Assembly: GCA_949358305.1 (NCBI GenBank) | Contig: OX442314.1 | Span: 41,670,581 to 41,734,580 of the forward strand | Length of the DNA stretch: 64,000 nucleotides | Direction: 5' to 3' | Source of the DNA: Strigamia acuminata | Taxonomy: Eukaryota > Arthropoda > Chilopoda > Geophilomorpha > Linotaeniidae | Part shown: piece after piece, positions 60,712 to 64,000 of the stretch | Position numbering within the stretch: the stretch's first letter is position 1 | Layout of the letters: each line of letters starts with the position of its first letter | Notes under the pieces: generated by a model | What the model was told of the DNA's origin: nothing | The model's input: the letters and a program-made list of their open reading frames with translations, nothing else | Databases searched by the model: none | Made by a program: the position numbers and the translations under genes

Positions 60712-61948
60712 TTTTTCCTATCCATTCAAATTCAAAATTCGTTGTTTACAGACCCTCAGATTTTTTTTTAATGGTGATAAATAAATTTAAAGAAGGATAA
60801 TATGTAACATAACAACAAGTTTATTTTGAATTTTAAAAATAAACAAGCAGGGATTTGTAATGCAGGGAAGCATTACATATTAGACTTCTAAACCCTGCCC
60901 CTAATTAAAAAAAAAAAAAACCCAAGAGAAATTTCCATAGTTTGTTATCCCAATATATTAAAGAAACCCAAATCAAAACTTAAATCAAACTTTGATTTGC
61001 GGCACTCCTTAATGTTACGTCTCGTATCACCATCGAACTGAAATAATAATAAATTAACGACACAAAACAACCAATTTCGAATCATTCAAATGGTTATCCA
61101 CAAATGGTCAACCACAAACCTTTCCTAAAGATTGTCCAAAAGCTTCTTCGCCCAGAACGCCGGCAAATGTTCCTAATACGCCGGCGCCGGGATGTAAACA
61201 GATCGCGTACAACGAACGTTTCATTAGCTTCGCATTCCCGTCGTTATAAAAAAAAAAAAAAAAAAAAACGTATCGCGACGAAGATTTCATGGATCACGGG
61301 ATCCGCCAGGTGGCGCTAGTACAATATTACAACTTCCGGTGCGCGGACGGAAGTAGTATTATTTTACGGCTAAAAGTGTTCAAAATTGTGTTTATTAATT
61401 CAACCGGAGGTCGGAAAATTGCGAAAAGATCCTAGGATACTAATACAGGTACGCTGAATTTATTGCCGTTATCCGTTTGTCTCCACCTGCTATAGATTTT
61501 GAGATATGGATGCGTACGGACGGACGGACTGACAGACAGACAGACAGAACCGTTTCATGAGACTCTCTAAACATCAGGTTTAGAAGTCTAAAATTGTAAA
61601 CAGTTAGCATTTGAGCGCTGTTTTTCTCCGATCACGCAAAGAACAAATAATTTCACCGAAGTGACGCATCTGTGTCCAAGTCCGGCCCCGATTATGGGTA
61701 TGCAAAATAATGCCTTATATTGGCTAATTAGTCTACTATCCTGTTCTTTATCATCATTTTTACCAAGTACCATGTACCAGTCCTGCGGTACTTTTTACCC
61801 GGTATCAATAGTTCTGCGGTATTTATCCTCCGGTACTAAGCACCGTGTACTGGTTGCGCAGTACTTTTGGCCAGTACCAGCCCAACACTGCCTGGAAACC
61901 ACTCATACATTCATTCAAACTCTAATCCCGATAAAATCAATTTTTTAG
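60712..61948 (+). other. Right part of MGAT3 intron, no gene
   Basis: Non-coding. Possible small element between matching 17-18 bp inverted ends TTAGACTTCTAAACC.. (60880) and ..GGTTTAGAAGTCTAA (61591), without a clear target duplication. Low-complexity A runs, a tetranucleotide microsatellite and a GGTAC-rich stretch. Confidence 0.5.
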
Positions 61949-62289
61949 AACTTTTCTTGGGAAACAAGGCATGAAGCAACTTCGCGGTCTCCGAAACGAC
62001 GACCTCTTTCTCCTCTCGGACGCCGACGAAATTCCCAAAAAAAAAGTTCTTCTATTCCTCAAGCTCCACGACGGCTTCACGGAACCCATCCGACTCACCC
62101 TTCGATGGACGATCTACGGCTTCTTCTGGAAAGTGCCGGACAAACACACGGAAATCTTCGCCATTTCTTCCGTCGCGACGCTCCACAACGCGATGGGCAA
62201 CGACGCAAAACTCCTGCGCAGCGGCAAAATCCATCCAGCTTTAACCGACGCCTTTTACGCGGCCGGTGGCAAATTCCAACCGTGGACTT
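61949..62289 (+). pseudogene. MGAT3: MGAT3-like GT17, exon 2, cut by element F
   Basis: Follows the acceptor at 61947-61948; the first base completes the Arg codon split by the intron. The catalytic core of GT17 is clear: TFLGKQGMKQLRGLRNDDLF, then the metal/UDP-sugar DxD region SDADEIP (codons at 62016-62036), LFLKLHDGFTEPI, and YGFFWKVP. The coding sequence is interrupted after PWT at 62289, where the reversed LTR of F begins (TGCTGCGATC). Readthrough adds only about nine residues before a TAA. The lost part should hold the conserved SLG...HYAGYHCSWC region, so this allele is predicted to be inactive unless the insertion is heterozygous or removed by splicing. The bases at the junction (ACTT) may be the left target duplication. 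Confidence 0.88.
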
Positions 62290-63266
62290 TGCTGCGATCC
62301 GGGTTTTTATCCACTTAATTTCTAATAAATTAAGCAGAAACCGCAAGTGAATGCTTTAAAAGACTTACAATCGGCGGCCTTAAATTATCTAGGGGTTAAG
62401 TTTAAGGAAAAGAAATAAAAAGATAGTTTTCAGTATAAAAATCACAATATGTTTTATTCGGTTTAATTACAATGGAAATGACTAGTTAAAATTAAGAATA
62501 TCACAAGGTGCGACAAGTCGCGTATTAAAATGAGCGGGAAACAATGAAACAAAGGAAGGGCTTGCAACGACTGTTGCAAGCTACAAAGCGTCAGAAATGG
62601 CGCTTAAACAACACAATGTTGTTAGGCGAAGGCAAATTGTCTTCGTTCTGCAAACTCACGAACGATGGTCGAAGACGATGGTTCTCGTGAGTTTCTTCTG
62701 TCCTCGTACGACGGCTCTCAGTGGCGGTGGTTCACGGGGCAGGCGTCCGGCTCTCGTACGATGGCGGTGGCTGTCGTTCGCGCAACAGCGACGGCGATGG
62801 TTCACGATCGTCGGGAAACTTCTCTTCTCGATTGCTGGAATTAGCTACGGCTAATTCAAGCAGAATTGCTGGCTTTGTGCGTTTGTTGCACAAAGATAGC
62901 AGGTGAAACTGAAGAACACGAGTCCACTATCAATACTTTTCTTTCAGGAGCAAAAGCAGTGATGTTTGTGGTTGTGTGTTATTTTTCAGAGTCCCGATTT
63001 GAGCCAAGGCGCGAGCCCAGCACGCTTCAATATTGCGCAGAAAACCTGCGCACTTAGCTCAAATGGGTGCAACTAGTGGTTATTACACCATATTGCACCA
63101 TAACGGCTAATAACCGTTTTCACCCCGGACAACCTGGGGTGATATGTGCCTAGAGAGGATTTCTCCCCTCGGTCACATGATCTGACTTGGCGTGTGCCAC
63201 AGTCAAATTAATTAGAAGACAATTAATTTTATCTTCTAAGTTGGTGAATATTTTGAGATTACCACA
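62290..63266 (-). repeat. Element F 3' LTR (reverse)
   Basis: 977 bp against 984 bp for C. It keeps the palindrome GCTTGCAAC-GACT-GTTGCAAGC and the hairpin cluster. It starts (minus strand) TGTGGTAATC, one base different from C's TGTGGTGATC. Confidence 0.92.
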
Positions 63267-63318
63267 CATCCCCCCATTTAAGACGAATCTTACATGGAGA
63301 GAAAATGAACGAACCAAT

Positions 63319-64000
63319 TTATGATTCGTCCATGTTCTGAGTTCGCTCAGGCGTCAACGGGCGCATCATATCCGTGGTGTCGTCCCTCGGGTTGGACCGC
63401 TCGTTAACCGTACACAGGTCGCGACCTGCGTTTGGTCCGGAGACCATTCCAGGGTTGACATGAAGCCAAACCTGGATGATTCTTGCCGAGTTCGCTCGGT
63501 TGAAAAATCCCAGCGCCGCAAACTCTATCGGATCCTCTGGCGCTAATCGTGCTCTCAGGAGTCGATCATGGAGCACCGATGGTGGGCTTAACACCCGAAT
63601 GTGGTCTTCGAGCCACATAAACACCTGCCTCGACAACTTGTGATTGTTGCTCAGCAGTGTTCTTGTATCCGGCGTCAAATAGAAGTGCGGATACAGGCGC
63701 ATCAGGGTCTTGAAAGCCGACTCCTTCTTCAGCGGCTTGACCTTCGTCTCCGGCTTGGCTGGCGGCGGCGGCGGCGGTGGACGTGAGTCTTCCGTCGAGG
63801 CATCGTCGAAATGGCTCGGCGAGCCCAAGAAAACCAACGCGGGTGCGGAGGTTGACGAGGGTGTGACGCCTCGTCCCTGCGCTCGACCAACTCCGGTGAG
63901 CTTACGGGGTTCGACTGCCCGTTGAACTCCGGCTGGAGTTTGAGAACTTCCGGCGTTCTCCGGCCAAAACGAACATCCAGCGCCTTCTTGGGCCGACTGA
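63319..64000 (-). CDS. Element F ORF3 (type I), C-terminal part, runs off window
   Basis: Open on the minus strand from the window edge to the stop at 63319-63321; about 227 codons are visible without interruption. Nearly the same as element C ORF3 over this span, including the third conserved block (YPHFYLTPDTRTLLSNNHKL; WLEDHIRVL). A Pro run is longer by two residues (seven against five). Intact reading in an independent copy argues that the ORF is maintained. Confidence 0.88.
   Translation of the reverse strand, partial: QSAQEGAGCSFWPENAGSSQTPAGVQRAVEPRKLTGVGRAQGRGVTPSSTSAPALVFLGSPSHFDDASTEDSRPPPPPPPAKPETKVKPLKKESAFKTLMRLYPHFYLTPDTRTLLSNNHKLSRQVFMWLEDHIRVLSPPSVLHDRLLRARLAPEDPIEFAALGFFNRANSARIIQVWLHVNPGMVSGPNAGRDLCTVNERSNPRDDTTDMMRPLTPERTQNMDES

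Larger units (their letters stand above)
53035..61948 (+). other. MGAT3 intron, 8.9 kb, mostly transposons
   Basis: GT-AG intron with acceptor TTTTTTAG (61947-61948) and phase 2. About 7.2 kb is element E with its foldback passenger. The remaining ~1.7 kb holds: a ~65-nt segment (53432-53500) repeated inverted at about 61613-61680; poly-A runs near 61246-61268; a CAGA/GGAC microsatellite at 61520-61546; and a degenerate GGTAC-rich stretch at 61765-61880. No other gene recognised. Confidence 0.85.
62290..64000 (-). mobile_element. Ty3/Gypsy element F (C family), minus strand, 3' part
   Basis: Reversed 3' LTR (62290-63266), purine tract seen as CATCCCCCCATTT (63267-63279), and the end of a type I third ORF running off the window. 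It is close to element C (ORF3 ends RTQNMDES against RTQTMDES), but the LTR differs by substitutions and indels, so it is a separate insertion. Confidence 0.92.

Noticed and set aside
53035-61948. E insertion as the cause of MGAT3 loss
   Set aside because: E lies wholly within the intron in sense orientation with both splice sites intact; the coding break is made by F in exon 2.

Overview
The window is eukaryotic genomic DNA, almost certainly from an arthropod. The one host gene is an invertebrate-type MGAT3 (glycosyltransferase family 17). It has a type II membrane anchor, an EGF-like module and a GT-AG intron; the surrounding DNA is AT-rich and packed with Ty3/Gypsy LTR retrotransposons. 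A springtail or other non-dipteran arthropod would fit, but I cannot name the species.

Layout. Positions 1-52198 are a Russian-doll nest of four Ty3/Gypsy elements, all on the + strand. D is outermost (38576-52198 in the window; its left end lies upstream). A is inserted in D's 5' LTR (1-10602 plus 37182-38575). C is inserted in A's third ORF (10603-37177, target duplication CATG). B is inserted in C's 5' LTR (11305-25488, target duplication AGTC). A 527-bp inverted-repeat element sits in D (49862-50388). Host sequence starts at 52199: MGAT3 exon 1 (52316-53034), an 8.9-kb intron, and exon 2 from 61949. The intron holds a fifth retrotransposon, E (53510-60706, target duplication AAATC). E's 3' LTR is split by a 2.3-kb foldback element with Tc1/mariner-like ends (58295-60592). 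Exon 2 is cut at 62289 by a sixth, minus-strand element, F (62290 to the window end, same family as C). This host allele therefore looks broken.

How the parts work. A, B, C and D carry gag, then pol in the -1 frame, then a third non-envelope ORF. In all four the gag/pol junction is the canonical heptamer A AAA AAC followed 5-7 nt later by a GC-rich stem, a classic -1 frameshift cassette. The third ORFs fall into two unrelated families. Type I (A, C, F) is made from a short start exon spliced in phase 0 to a long Pro-rich exon. Type II (B, D) has a Cys-rich zinc-finger-like core and an ATG just after a good 3' splice site. Neither type shows a signal peptide or membrane segment. B and D prime from tRNA-Gln, C from a tRNA-Pro-like sequence and E from tRNA-Ser(GCT).

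Age. B and E have LTR pairs that read as identical, as do C's; D's pair differs at about 15 of 698 positions. B, C and D have full open frames, and E has an intact single gag-pol ORF. A is dead: it has a stop in gag and Asn in place of the second Asp of the reverse transcriptase YxDD box. The most novel material is the two third-ORF families with their splicing, and the RNA-hairpin arrays in the LTRs.
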